DNA of 13,680 nucleotides from assembly GCA_002327525.1 (NCBI GenBank), contig DCWG01000097.1, positions 1 to 13,680 on the forward strand, written 5' to 3'. The notes beneath the pieces are model-generated. The model was not told the origin of the DNA, ran no database searches, and saw nothing but the letters and a program-made list of their open reading frames with translations. A program made the translations under genes and the position numbers. Position 1 is the first letter of the stretch; every line of letters starts with the position of its first letter. This document shows, piece by piece, positions 1 to 8,851 of the stretch. The stretch comes from Gammaproteobacteria bacterium UBA2168. Lineage in GTDB: Bacteria; Pseudomonadota; Gammaproteobacteria; Pseudomonadales; Azotimanducaceae.

Positions 1-485
1 GGGCGAACTCCGCTCTTTGACGGCCGCAAGCCCCCCGTCCGCGGGAGTCGCCGCGATCCATCCCAGCCGGGTATCAGTCTGTAGTTGGCGTGCTGACAGC
101 CGAATTGAGCATCGTGCGCCGCGATGACGACATCGGTGGCAAGGCTGAGTTCGAGCCCACCGGCCAGACACAGGCCCTGTACGCCGGCCACCACTGGCAG
201 GCTGGAGGCGGTCAACTGGTCGAGAAACCGGTGCCCCTTGGCCAGAAAGGCGCGAAGCCGGGTGGCGTTTTCGCGTAGCTGTTGCACCTCATCGAGATCC
301 GCCCCGGTGCAGAAGTGCGGACCCTCGGCGAGAATCAACAGCGCACGAACCTCCGCATGATCCTCGGCGGCGGTGAGATGCTCGCTCATTTCAGAGAGCA
401 GAGTGCTCGATATGCAATTGAACCGTTCAGGGCGCGCGAGCGTGATGCGTGCGATGCGATTCTCGATGGCGAACGTCGTATTCAT
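1..485 (-). CDS. Enoyl-CoA hydratase/isomerase (crotonase) family protein, 3' end beyond window
   Basis: The first 161 residues are readable from an ATG at 485 down to the left edge; the C-terminal part lies outside the window. Crotonase-fold hallmarks are visible: an oxyanion-hole segment FCTGADL (residues 58–64), then GLCLAGGLELSLATDVV (104–120), and a following AQFG...LIPG stretch (126–139). In rat/bovine enoyl-CoA hydratase two glutamates are catalytic. The first is kept here (E112 in AGGLE). The second position aligns to H132 (FGCQH instead of FGQPE), so classical hydration is uncertain and another crotonase reaction on an acyl-CoA thioester is possible. There is no good ribosome binding site; a small open frame ends 1 base before the start (TGATATG), which suggests translational coupling. 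A run of six C on the plus strand (31–36) may mark a frameshift (see findings). Confidence 0.85.
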   Translation of the reverse strand, partial: MNTTFAIENRIARITLARPERFNCISSTLLSEMSEHLTAAEDHAEVRALLILAEGPHFCTGADLDEVQQLRENATRLRAFLAKGHRFLDQLTASSLPVVAGVQGLCLAGGLELSLATDVVIAAHDAQFGCQHANYRLIPGWDGSRRLPRTGGLRPSKSGVR

Positions 486-843
486 ATCAGTAGGGCACCG
501 CTATTCGGCCGATACGTTCGCGGGCAATGATCATCTTCTGAATCTGCTCGTTGGAAAATGAAAAGTCCATGGCCGGGAGCGCTTTATACGATTTGCCATC
601 GCGTGCTTTCACTCAGGACACCCACATGGCGACCATCCGCCCGATCGAAGGTCCCGTTGGGCCTGGCAAATCCACTCATGCCGCGTAGCTCAGTGACGCG
701 CATGCGGCCCCGCGAACAGGGTGCTACATTCAAGATGGTGGTCTCCGATGAGATCTTCGAATTCGCGAGCAGCCAATGGCAGGAGCGGGACGACGCTGAA
801 TACCGTTAGCGTGACATTCAGTTCATCGATACGGCCCGAGCGT
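486..843. other. 358-base gap without a convincing gene; broken coding-like frames
   Basis: I see no complete gene here. On the minus strand three frames in succession look mildly protein-like. One (about 839–676) reads GRIDELNVTLTV...; a second (about 802–584) contains RMRVTELRGMSGF and GRHVGVLSES; a third, open from just after a TGA at 615–613, reads DGKSYKALPAMDFSFSNEQ...ERIGRIAVPY and stops at 487, just before the enoyl-CoA hydratase start. The third looks like the C-terminus of an enzyme (a medium-chain reductase or an acyl-CoA dehydrogenase are weak guesses). Third-position GC in the second frame is only moderate (about two thirds by hand count). A possible minus-strand promoter is GTGAAA (612–607), an 18-base spacer, then TATAAA (588–583). 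Either reading is weak. Confidence 0.35.
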
Positions 844-2016
844 TCACACGAGAATCCGCTCCTTGCGGTACAGCGCCACGGCGAGGTATGCCAGCAGGCA
901 GGCGAGCACAGCTGTGGAGACGGCCGAGATCAGGAAGTGTAGCGGTTCGATGATCTCGCCTGTGATCACATCGCTCACCAGCGTCGCCTGGCTCAAGCTC
1001 GGTACGAACATCAACCAGGTTGAGGTCTCCACGTTCATCAGTTGCGTGATGATGAGCGGCATTGTGGGGACGAGAATTACGATGCTCAGGTAGGTTTGCG
1101 CTTCCTTGTAGCTCTTGGCGAACGACGCTACCACGGCCAGCAATGCGGCGGCGAACACCATCAGCGGGATGCAGACCAGAAACATCACCACACAATCGAC
1201 CAGACCCACCTTCAGCACCATGCCGATGCGTTCCAGCGGCACAAAAGGCACTGCGATCCAGAAACTGAGCAGAAACAACACCAAGGACATGGCGGCGAAG
1301 CATACGGTCGCGCCGAGTTTGCCGAGCACGAGTTCCGCACGGCTGACCGGTTGGGTCAGCAGCGGTTCCAGCGAGCCGTGTTCGCGCTCGCCCGCGGTGG
1401 TGTCGATGGCAAGGTAAAACCCCCCCATGAATACCACCAGCACCAGCAGATAGGGTAGTGTCGCCAGAATGGTGAGAGCACGCGCGGCGGGTGAGGCCAC
1501 GTTACGCTCTTGCACGACGATGGGGCTCACGATGGAGGTGTCGATGCCCCGCAGTTCGAGACGCAGAGCGCCGATGACCTGCCCGTATGCGGCGATGAGT
1601 GCCCGGGCGCGCGACATGTCGCGCTTGGAGCGGCCGAGTCCCGAGCTGTCATGGATCAGAGCCAGCGCGTTGATCTCGCCTTTGCGGTAGCGCGCCTGGT
1701 AGTCGTCGGGGATCACCAGCACCAGGTCGTGGTCTCCGTCGCGTACCGACTGGCGTGGATCGGCGAGTTCAGCTCGGGTTATTTCCGTGTTCTTCCGCTC
1801 GAGGTAGGCCATCAGGCGTGGTGCGTTGTCGGATCCGACGGCGGTGATTTTTACCGGGTCGAGCGCCTCGCCGAGTGCCGTATTCAACACGAAAGCCATC
1901 ATGCCGACGAACAGCGCCGGGCCAAGAATGGCCAGCGAAAACGAGGAAATGATGGTGCGGCGGTCGCGCAGGTTGTCGATGCACTCCTTTTTCAGCACCG
2001 TGGCGAGACCCTTCAT
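844..2016 (-). CDS. ABC-2 type transporter permease, NatB-like
   Basis: This 390-residue protein has the layout of NatB-type ABC-2 permeases: one N-terminal membrane segment (about 25–47), a hydrophilic domain (about 50–175) expected outside the membrane, then a cluster of membrane segments at about 180–204, 232–256, 265–295, 308–326 and 360–382. The conserved cytoplasmic segment after the second membrane segment is present: D205..AGEREHGSLEPLLTQPVSR, then GK at 232–233. NatAB of Bacillus subtilis exports sodium, but relatives export other substrates, so the cargo here is unknown. It is the last gene of a leftward set, and its ATG overlaps the stop of the ATPase gene by 4 bases, typical of subunits of one complex. 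No clear terminator follows. Confidence 0.87.
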   Translation of the reverse strand: MKGLATVLKKECIDNLRDRRTIISSFSLAILGPALFVGMMAFVLNTALGEALDPVKITAVGSDNAPRLMAYLERKNTEITRAELADPRQSVRDGDHDLVLVIPDDYQARYRKGEINALALIHDSSGLGRSKRDMSRARALIAAYGQVIGALRLELRGIDTSIVSPIVVQERNVASPAARALTILATLPYLLVLVVFMGGFYLAIDTTAGEREHGSLEPLLTQPVSRAELVLGKLGATVCFAAMSLVLFLLSFWIAVPFVPLERIGMVLKVGLVDCVVMFLVCIPLMVFAAALLAVVASFAKSYKEAQTYLSIVILVPTMPLIITQLMNVETSTWLMFVPSLSQATLVSDVITGEIIEPLHFLISAVSTAVLACLLAYLAVALYRKERILV

Positions 2017-2729
2017 TCGCCAATCACCTTGATGAAGGCTTCCTCGAGGTCGGTCTCCTGGGTTCTGGAGGCGAGGCGATCGAGGGTGCCCTCGAACATC
2101 ACCTCTCCATGACCGATGATGACCAGATCGTCACAGAGGTTGGCCACCTCCTGCATGATGTGGCTCGAAAATAGCACGCAGCGCCCCTCACGCTTGAGAT
2201 GCTGAATGAATTCCCTGAGCGCACGTGTCGCCATCACGTCCAGGCCGTTCGTGGGTTCGTCGAGGAGTACGTTCTTCGGATGGTGAATCAGGGCGCGGGC
2301 GAGCGCTACCTTGATCTTTTGTCCCTGGGAGAAACCGGCGGCGCGTCGGTCACAGAATTCCTCCATCTCCAGAACGGTGATCAGTTCATCCATTCTTCTG
2401 TTGAGTTCTATTTTCGATATCTGATGTAACTCCCCGTAATATCTTATGTTTTCTCGTGCAGTCAGACGATCGTAGATACCGGCATTGTGCGGCAGCACGC
2501 CAATGGCCCGCCGCACGTCGAGGGGTGCGGTCAGTACGTCGTGACCGTCCACGCTCGCGCGCCCCTCGGAGGGTTGCAGCACGGTCGAGAGGATTCGCAG
2601 CGTGGTGGATTTACCCGCGCCGTTCGGGCCGAGCAGTGCGGTCACTTTGCCGTCCGCCGCACTGAAGGAGACATCCTTCACCGCCTGCACCTCGCCAAAC
2701 GTCTTCTTCAGGCCCTCGGCGGTGATCAC
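2013..2729 (-). CDS. ABC transporter ATP-binding protein, NatA-like
   Basis: This 238-residue protein is a single nucleotide-binding domain. Walker A is GPNGAGKST (34–42), the signature motif is FSQGQ (133–137), a variant of LSGGQ, Walker B with the catalytic glutamate is NVLLDEPTNGLD (153–164), and the switch histidine is H190 in SSH. The Q-loop glutamine is replaced by H81 (VLPHNAGIYDRLT); I believe a non-glutamine residue is common in NatA-like proteins, but I cannot check this. It should power the neighbouring permease as a homodimer on the cytoplasmic face. Its start overlaps the stop of the peptidase gene by 4 bases and its stop overlaps the permease start by 4 bases, so all three are probably translationally coupled. 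Confidence 0.93.
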   Translation of the reverse strand: MITAEGLKKTFGEVQAVKDVSFSAADGKVTALLGPNGAGKSTTLRILSTVLQPSEGRASVDGHDVLTAPLDVRRAIGVLPHNAGIYDRLTARENIRYYGELHQISKIELNRRMDELITVLEMEEFCDRRAAGFSQGQKIKVALARALIHHPKNVLLDEPTNGLDVMATRALREFIQHLKREGRCVLFSSHIMQEVANLCDDLVIIGHGEVMFEGTLDRLASRTQETDLEEAFIKVIGE

Positions 2730-4201
2730 GGTGGCGGCCCCATCAGGTTGACGAAAAACGGCGACGGGCCCAGACGCTGCACGCAGCTCGAATCCAGAGC
2801 GTGCCAGTCGGCCTGCTCGACGAACTCCGAGGCAAGGCGCGGCAGGCAGCCCCGCGCGATCACGCCGTGGCCCTGCCCGGGGGCGACGATATGCAGGCTG
2901 TTGACGAGTGTGGCGTCTACCCGCGCGCCATACTCGGGTGGGGTGATCGGATCGTGTTCGCCCGACAGCACCAGTACGGGCTTAACCGAGGTGACGTCGT
3001 CGTGAATATCTTCATCCATGATGCCGGATGGCCATAGGCCACAGATCGTGATGAGTGATTTCAGCTGGTCTTCGCCGAGAAACGTCTCGCGTATCGCTTC
3101 CCAGGCCAGGTTCTCTTCGCTGTACAGCGGCGTGTCTTCGGTGCATACCACAGCGTTGTGCATGCCGTTGTCGATCGCCCCGGTCACGCGCAGCAGCACG
3201 CGTATCGCGTTCGATGCGATCGGTAGATAGTTTTCTCGCTCGGCGGCCTCCATGATCAGCAAAGGCACCAGAGAGGCTGTTTCCGGTGCGTAGTTGAGCA
3301 GGCGCAGCGCCAGCGCCATGTGCACGTATCTGAGTTCGAAGGGCTCGATCTCACTGGTGATCGGATCCGGCACCATGAGGTTGATGGAACTGCGCTTGAG
3401 ACGCTCGCTCAACTCGGCGAAGCGCGAGGGCAGATCCGGGAACTGCGCCGCACAGTCCGTATCGTGCCCGCATCGCTCGAAGAGGTGGTCGAGCGTGTTC
3501 TGACCGTTAAGTGCTATGCGCGTGCCGAGCGGATGGCCGGGCGGCAGGATACCGTCGATGATGGTCGTGCGCACGGCGTCGGGATAGCGGCGCAGATAGT
3601 GCAGCGCCACGCGCGTGCCATAAGACACTCCGTAGAGATTCCATTGCTGATAGCCAAGTGCCTCGCGCACGGCATCGAGATCGCGCACCGCGATGGTGGT
3701 GGTGTAGAAACGAGGGTCGCCTGGCAGCGAGTCGAGGCAGGCCTGGGTTGCCGAGCGCACCAGTTCCTCGGAATACTCGGCGTTGGGGTCGTCGAACTCC
3801 GGACAGGCCATGGGATTCGACTGTCCGGTGCCTCGCTGATCCACGATCACGATGTCGCGCTCACGTCGGATCGCCTGAAAAGCGCCCGCCATGTCGGCGT
3901 ACATCTCGATGGAAGATCCGCCAGGGCCGCCGTTGATAACGGTGAATGCATCGGGCAGGGGATTCGGAGACAGCGCCGGGATGCGTGCCACGGCGAGTTC
4001 GAGGGTAGCGCCTGCCGGATTGTCGGGATTTTCGGGCCGCTCGAGTGTGCCGCACTCGGCTCGCACGGTACCGTAGCCGCGTGCGCCGATGAGCGTGCAT
4101 TCCTCGAACGCGATGGCGGGAGCGTCGGCTGCGTGCGCGCCCAATAGACCCGCGATCAAGGCCACGGTCCAGGCCGTGATCCAGATCAGGATTCGATTCA
4201 T
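2726..4201 (-). CDS. Exported alpha/beta-hydrolase peptidase (S33, tripeptidyl/prolyl aminopeptidase-like)
   Basis: This 491-residue protein begins with a short positive N-terminus, a hydrophobic core and an AHA-AD signal peptidase site near residue 24, so it is probably periplasmic or secreted. The alpha/beta-hydrolase core is complete: an oxyanion-loop motif NGGPGGS (90–96), DQRGTGQS (121–128) typical of family S33, the nucleophile elbow GVSYG with S193, an acid D417 in SGEHDPITPP, and H445 in GQGHG. A GCLPRLASEF segment near 451–460 is typical of the C-terminal part of the exported tripeptidyl aminopeptidase group. Ten cysteines outside the signal peptide fit disulfides in an oxidising compartment. 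It lies 9 bases after ispB and overlaps natA by 4 bases. Family knowledge suggests removal of N-terminal residues or tripeptides from peptides; the real substrate is unknown. Confidence 0.88.
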   Translation of the reverse strand: MNRILIWITAWTVALIAGLLGAHAADAPAIAFEECTLIGARGYGTVRAECGTLERPENPDNPAGATLELAVARIPALSPNPLPDAFTVINGGPGGSSIEMYADMAGAFQAIRRERDIVIVDQRGTGQSNPMACPEFDDPNAEYSEELVRSATQACLDSLPGDPRFYTTTIAVRDLDAVREALGYQQWNLYGVSYGTRVALHYLRRYPDAVRTTIIDGILPPGHPLGTRIALNGQNTLDHLFERCGHDTDCAAQFPDLPSRFAELSERLKRSSINLMVPDPITSEIEPFELRYVHMALALRLLNYAPETASLVPLLIMEAAERENYLPIASNAIRVLLRVTGAIDNGMHNAVVCTEDTPLYSEENLAWEAIRETFLGEDQLKSLITICGLWPSGIMDEDIHDDVTSVKPVLVLSGEHDPITPPEYGARVDATLVNSLHIVAPGQGHGVIARGCLPRLASEFVEQADWHALDSSCVQRLGPSPFFVNLMGPPP

Positions 4202-4210
4202 TGGCGAATC

Positions 4211-5233
4211 TTAAGCGAGACGCGCCACACAGAACCGGGTGAGCGTCTCAAATGCGTCTCGATATTCGTTGTCGGGGAGCGGTGCCAGGGCCTCGATAGC
4301 CGCCTGGCTGCAGCGCGCGGCGGCAACCTGAGTGTAATCCAGTGCGCCACACGACGTCACGATGGCCAGAATTCGTTCCATGTTGTCAGTGGAGCGTCGT
4401 TCGAGGCTCTCTCTGATGAAGGCGGCGTCTGCAGGGCGTGTATGTGCAAGCGCGTGGATCAGGGGCAGGGTGAGTTTGCCTTCTACCAGATCGTCGCCGA
4501 CATTCTTGCCCATGGTGGCGGTGTCGCCCGCGTAGTCGAGCCAGTCGTCCACCAGTTGATAGGCCAGGCCAAACTGTACGCCGAATTCCCGGAGGCTTGA
4601 GATCTCGGCTGCATCATCACTCGCGAGCACGGCGGCTGTATGGGAGGCAGCCTGAAACAGCATGGCTGTCTTGCATCGGATCACTTCCATGTAATCCGCC
4701 TCGTCGAGGGAGCTATCGCCCACGCGGGAGAGCTGCAACACTTCCCCCTCGGCGATGGTGTTGGTCGCGTCCGACAGTATCGTCATGATGTTCATGTCGG
4801 CGAGCTCGACCATCAGTTGGAAGGCGCGGGAATACAGAAAGTCGCCAACGAGCACCGACGGGGCATTTCCCCAGAGTGCGTTGGCGGTCGCGCGTCCCCG
4901 GCGCAGGGTCGAGGTGTCGACCACGTCGTCATGCAGCAGGGTTGCCGTGTGCAGAAACTCGATTATGGCTGCCAGCGTACGGTGGTCCTTGCCTTCGTAG
5001 CCGCAGCAACGCGCACCGAGCAACACCAGCAGCGGGCGCAGGCGCTTGCCGCCGCTATCCACGATATAGCGACCGATTTCTTCCACCATATCCACATCGG
5101 AGGTCAGCTGGCGTGGGATGAGATGGTTGACCGCGTCGAAGTCCTCGGCTACGAGGTCCAGAACGCTTGCTAGTGTTGCCGGATGGTCGGCGTCGATGCT
5201 CGAATGAGTGGCTATAGCCCTAGTTAGAGACAT
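4211..5233 (-). CDS. ispB: Octaprenyl (polyprenyl) diphosphate synthase
   Basis: This is a trans-type long-chain prenyl diphosphate synthase that adds isopentenyl units to farnesyl diphosphate to make the quinone side chain. Both aspartate-rich motifs are visible: DDVVD (102–106) and DDWLD (229–233), plus GKRLRP (62–67) for diphosphate binding. I chose the ATG at 5233 (340 residues) because AGGA lies 5 bases upstream; a GTG at 5275 would add 14 residues but has no better site. Its position next to and divergent from rplU-rpmA is the standard gammaproteobacterial arrangement. Unusually, a peptidase and an ABC exporter follow it closely on the same strand. Chain length (C40 or other) cannot be told from the sequence. 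Confidence 0.95.
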   Translation of the reverse strand: MSLTRAIATHSSIDADHPATLASVLDLVAEDFDAVNHLIPRQLTSDVDMVEEIGRYIVDSGGKRLRPLLVLLGARCCGYEGKDHRTLAAIIEFLHTATLLHDDVVDTSTLRRGRATANALWGNAPSVLVGDFLYSRAFQLMVELADMNIMTILSDATNTIAEGEVLQLSRVGDSSLDEADYMEVIRCKTAMLFQAASHTAAVLASDDAAEISSLREFGVQFGLAYQLVDDWLDYAGDTATMGKNVGDDLVEGKLTLPLIHALAHTRPADAAFIRESLERRSTDNMERILAIVTSCGALDYTQVAAARCSQAAIEALAPLPDNEYRDAFETLTRFCVARLA

Positions 5234-5311
5234 GAATTTCCTGGACGTTTTCGCTGATCTGCACTGCTGGCGCACCCACTTCGAAGGGCGTCGATCGGGG
5301 CCGGTAACTCG

Positions 5312-5340
5312 TTGTAATTCAAAACCTTTGCCTCTAGAAT
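5312..5340 (+). promoter_or_regulatory. Sigma-70 promoter for rplU-rpmA
   Basis: TTGTAA at 5312–5317 and TAGAAT at 5335–5340 are separated by exactly 17 bases, a good match to the sigma-70 consensus. It lies in the divergent ispB–rplU region and would start transcription near 5347, giving an rplU leader of about 147 bases. No equally good promoter was found for ispB on the opposite strand. Confidence 0.65.
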
Positions 5341-5381
5341 ACGCCGCCTTTCACGGCAGGCTTTATTCTTCGTCTTTTTTT

Positions 5382-5427
5382 CGTTGCCTTAGCGTTGCCT
5401 TAGCATTGCCCTGGCATTGCTGCCCTG
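5382..5427 (+). repeat. 11-base tandem repeat in rplU leader
   Basis: CGTTGCCTTAG occurs twice without change (5382–5392 and 5393–5403), followed by the diverged copy CATTGCCCTGG (5404–5414) and a partial fourth unit starting CATTGC at 5415 and ending in GCCCTG. The array lies in the predicted rplU leader, directly after a run of seven T (5375–5381). Confidence 0.85.
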
Positions 5428-5451
5428 CACGCGTGTACCAGCCGGGCAGCA
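5418..5451 (+). promoter_or_regulatory. Hairpin in rplU leader
   Basis: TGCTGCCC (5418–5425) pairs perfectly with GGGCAGCA (5444–5451) around an 18-base loop that itself contains the palindrome ACGCGT. It has no following T-run, so it is not an intrinsic terminator. It sits about 30 bases before the Shine-Dalgarno sequence of rplU and could be a control element such as a protein-binding leader; this is inference. Confidence 0.45.
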
Positions 5452-5493
5452 GGCATTGTATTACAAACTCGCCCGGCACTTCAGGAGCACAGA

Positions 5494-5808
5494 ATGATGT
5501 TTGCGGTTTTCTTTAGTGGTGGCAAGCAGCACCGCGTCACGGAAGGCGAGGTAGTGCGCCTTGAGCGTATTGACGGCGAACCGGGTGACGAAGTGGTGTT
5601 CGACAAGGTGCTGATGGTCGCCGATGGTGACGATGTGGCGGTTGGCCAGCCCTATCTCGATGGCAAGCAGGTCAAGGCCGAGGTCGTGACGCAGGATCGC
5701 GACAAGAAGATCAACGTCATCAAATTCAAGCGGCGCAAGAACTACATGCGTCGTCAGGGCCATCGACAGTACTTCACCGATGTCCGTATCACGGCCATCG
5801 ACGCCTGA
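5494..5808 (+). CDS. rplU: 50S ribosomal protein L21
   Basis: The 104-residue product matches L21 along its full length (E. coli 103): an N-terminal FAVFFSGGKQHRV segment, the LDGKQVKAEV segment, and the basic FKRRKNYMRRQGHRQ RNA-binding loop near the C-terminus. L21 binds 23S rRNA in the large subunit near L20. AGGAG lies 6 bases before the ATG at 5494; the next codon is also ATG, so the start could be one codon later. It is the first gene of an rplU-rpmA pair, read from the promoter at 5312–5340 through a long leader. Confidence 0.98.
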   Translation: MMFAVFFSGGKQHRVTEGEVVRLERIDGEPGDEVVFDKVLMVADGDDVAVGQPYLDGKQVKAEVVTQDRDKKINVIKFKRRKNYMRRQGHRQYFTDVRITAIDA

Positions 5809-5828
5809 GCAGTTGAGGAGACCAAACC

Positions 5829-6089
5829 ATGGCACATAAGAAAGCAGGCGGCAGCACTCGCAACGGTCGCGATTCAGAAAGCAAACGCCTCGGCGTGAAA
5901 CGTTACGACGGCGAGCTGGTAAAGGCGGGTAACATCATCGTCCGCCAGCGCGGTACCAAATTTCATGCAGGCGACAACGTTGGATGCGGGCGTGACCATA
6001 CGCTGTTCGCCACGGCCCCCGGCCACGTCAAGTTCTTCATGAGGGGCAAAGAAAAACGCAAGTACGTCGCCGTACAGCCGACGGCTTGA
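5829..6089 (+). CDS. rpmA: 50S ribosomal protein L27
   Basis: The 86-residue product starts with [19 protein letters not shown], the flexible N-terminus of L27 that reaches toward the peptidyl transferase centre, and contains the conserved RLGVKRYDG and [10 protein letters not shown] segments. The start is set by GAGGAG shortly upstream. There is no extra N-terminal extension of the kind cleaved in Firmicutes. It lies 20 bases after rplU in the usual pair and is followed by a strong terminator. Confidence 0.98.
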   Translation: MAHKKAGGSTRNGRDSESKRLGVKRYDGELVKAGNIIVRQRGTKFHAGDNVGCGRDHTLFATAPGHVKFFMRGKEKRKYVAVQPTA

Positions 6090-6093
6090 TTCG

Positions 6094-6119
6094 AAACCCC
6101 GCCGAGTGCGGGGTTTTTT
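6094..6119 (+). terminator. Intrinsic terminator after rpmA
   Basis: AAACCCCGC (6094–6102) pairs perfectly with GCGGGGTTT (6108–6116) around the loop CGAGT, ending in a run of six T (6114–6119). It begins 5 bases after the rpmA stop and ends 13 bases before obgE. Read-through or an internal promoter must supply obgE; I could not identify one. Confidence 0.95.
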
Positions 6120-6123
6120 GTAG

Positions 6124-7293
<1,170 letters not shown>

Positions 7294-7295
7294 TC

Positions 7296-8435
7296 GTGAA
7301 GGTAAGGGAATCTGACATTCGGGTGAGCTTCAGGCACGCCCGGCGCGTCGTGGTGAAGGTGGGCAGTTCGCTGATCACCGATCCACGTTCGGGCGTCTCG
7401 CATGCCAATATCCGTCGCTGGTGTGAAGAGCTGGTGATCCTGCTCGAAGACGGCGTGCAGGTATTGCTGGTTTCCTCGGGAGCGATTGTGGAAGGCATGG
7501 CGCGGCTCGGCTGGACCTCCCGGCCCGATTCCCTGCCCGAGTTGCAGGCCGCGGCGGCGGTCGGCCAGATGGGGCTGGTGCAGGCCTATGAGGTGGCGTT
7601 TGCCGAGCACGACCGGCACACGGCGGTCGTGCTGCTGACGCATGAAGACCTTGCCGATCGCCAACGTTATCTGAATGCGCGCTCCACACTGACACAATTG
7701 CTGAACCTTGGCGTGGTGCCCATCGTCAACGAGAACGACTCCGTCGCGATAGACGAGATTCGCTTCGGTGACAACGACACCCTGGCCGCACTCGTCACCA
7801 ATCTGCTCGCTGCCGATCTTCTGGTGGTGCTCACAGACATCGATGGGTTGCACGACGGCGATCCCAGGGATTCCGGCGACACGCAGCGCATCAGCTTTCG
7901 CAGGGCCAACGATCCACAGCTGTCCGCGATCGCGGGGGAGGGCGGTGCCCTCGGGCGCGGTGGCATGATCACGAAGATTCGTGCCGCGCGGTTAGCGGCG
8001 CGTTCCGGAACCCACACTGTGGTGGCGCACGGCGGGCGCGACAACGTACTGCGTGACATTCTCGCCGGCGCAGATATCGGAACGGTGTTGGCGGCCACGG
8101 AACTCCCGCTCGATGCACGCAAACGCTGGATTGCGGATCAGTTGAAAGCACGCGGCGATCTGGTGCTCGATGCTGGCGCTGTGCGGGCGCTACGGGGTGC
8201 TGGTGTCAGTCTGCTGCCGGTTGGGGTAACCAGCGTGCGCGGAGAGTTTTTACGCGGCGAGGTGGTGAGATGTTTGGGTGAGGACGGGGAGGTCGTCGCC
8301 CAGGGGCTGGTCAACTACTCCAGCGTCGAGGCGCGTAAATTGCTGGGCGCCAACAGCGATGAGATAAGCGAACGCCTAGGATATAGCGAGGAACCGGAGT
8401 TGGTCCATCGCGACAATCTCGTGGTAGTACAATGA
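7296..8435 (+). CDS. proB: Glutamate 5-kinase with C-terminal PUA domain
   Basis: The enzyme phosphorylates glutamate in the first step of proline synthesis. I chose the GTG at 7296 (379 residues; E. coli 367) because AGGAG, placed over the end of obgE, lies 5 bases upstream, and no ATG exists near the family start. The amino-acid-kinase domain shows [10 protein letters not shown] (19–28, K21), SSG (60–62), NENDSV (145–150), FGDND (157–161), TDIDGL (180–185) and GGMITK (222–227). The last about 95 residues match a PUA domain, including YSS and the GANSDEI turn. In E. coli-type enzymes proline inhibits the kinase. The gene follows obgE directly, as in Pseudomonas; proA is not nearby. Confidence 0.96.
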   Translation: MKVRESDIRVSFRHARRVVVKVGSSLITDPRSGVSHANIRRWCEELVILLEDGVQVLLVSSGAIVEGMARLGWTSRPDSLPELQAAAAVGQMGLVQAYEVAFAEHDRHTAVVLLTHEDLADRQRYLNARSTLTQLLNLGVVPIVNENDSVAIDEIRFGDNDTLAALVTNLLAADLLVVLTDIDGLHDGDPRDSGDTQRISFRRANDPQLSAIAGEGGALGRGGMITKIRAARLAARSGTHTVVAHGGRDNVLRDILAGADIGTVLAATELPLDARKRWIADQLKARGDLVLDAGAVRALRGAGVSLLPVGVTSVRGEFLRGEVVRCLGEDGEVVAQGLVNYSSVEARKLLGANSDEISERLGYSEEPELVHRDNLVVVQ

Positions 8436-8473
8436 CGTTCGATGTGCGCGAGTATTTGCTGCGCGATGGGATC

Positions 8474-8740
8474 TCAGGCCGAGAGTTTTTTCACCGCGGC
8501 ACTGAGACGCGATTTGTACCGTGTCGCCTTGTTCCTGTGCAGAATGCCTTTCGCCGCCATGCGGTCGATGACCGGAATCGCACTGGTGAGTGCTGCCTGC
8601 GCGGCTTCAGCGTCCTCGGCCTCGATAGCAGCCTGTACCTTCTTTATATAGGTGCGCACCATTGAGCGGTGGCTGGCGTTGCGGCGCCGGGCGGTTTCGG
8701 CCTGACGGGCGCGCTTGCGTGCTTGTGGACTGTTGGCCAA
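8474..8740 (-). CDS. rpsT: 30S ribosomal protein S20 (TTG start)
   Basis: The 88-residue lysine/arginine-rich helical protein starts MANSPQARKRARQAE and ends with TRYKSRLSAAVKKLSA, both typical of S20, which binds 16S rRNA early in assembly. The start is a TTG at 8740, with AGGAG 6 bases upstream and no ATG at the family start. E. coli rpsT also uses UUG, and this rare start is tied to its translational feedback, so the same control is likely here (inference). It is convergent with proB (38 bases between the stops, no clear terminator) and divergent from murJ, the standard gammaproteobacterial order. Confidence 0.97.
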   Translation of the reverse strand: MANSPQARKRARQAETARRRNASHRSMVRTYIKKVQAAIEAEDAEAAQAALTSAIPVIDRMAAKGILHRNKATRYKSRLSAAVKKLSA

Positions 8741-8805
8741 GCGATACTCCTGTTGGATTCGGTGTTTGCCGTAAACTCGATTTCGTGCTCGGTTTTACGT
8801 TGAAC

Positions 8806-8821
8806 CGAATCACCCGATTCG
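8806..8821. repeat. Small inverted repeat between rpsT and murJ
   Basis: CGAATC (8806–8811) and GATTCG (8816–8821) form a perfect 6-bp dyad with a 4-base centre, ACCC. It lies in the 111-base divergent region and could be an operator or a hairpin in either leader; nothing decides between these or chance. Confidence 0.3.
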
Positions 8822-8851
8822 AAAGGCGCGGTAATATGCCGCCGGGACCGG

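Noticed and set aside
3320..4147. Plus-strand open frame of 275 codons over the peptidase gene
   Set aside because: It is antisense to a gene with a complete S33 catalytic motif set and shows no family motif of its own; such frames are common opposite GC-rich genes.
5382..5427. CRISPR-like repeats
   Set aside because: The units are 11 bases, directly adjacent and without spacers; this is a simple tandem repeat.
8436..8473. Bidirectional terminator between proB and rpsT
   Set aside because: Only short GCGC matches without a proper stem or T-run are present on either strand.
8800..8837. TTGAAC and TAATAT as a murJ promoter
   Set aside because: The spacer is 26 bases, too long for a sigma-70 promoter.
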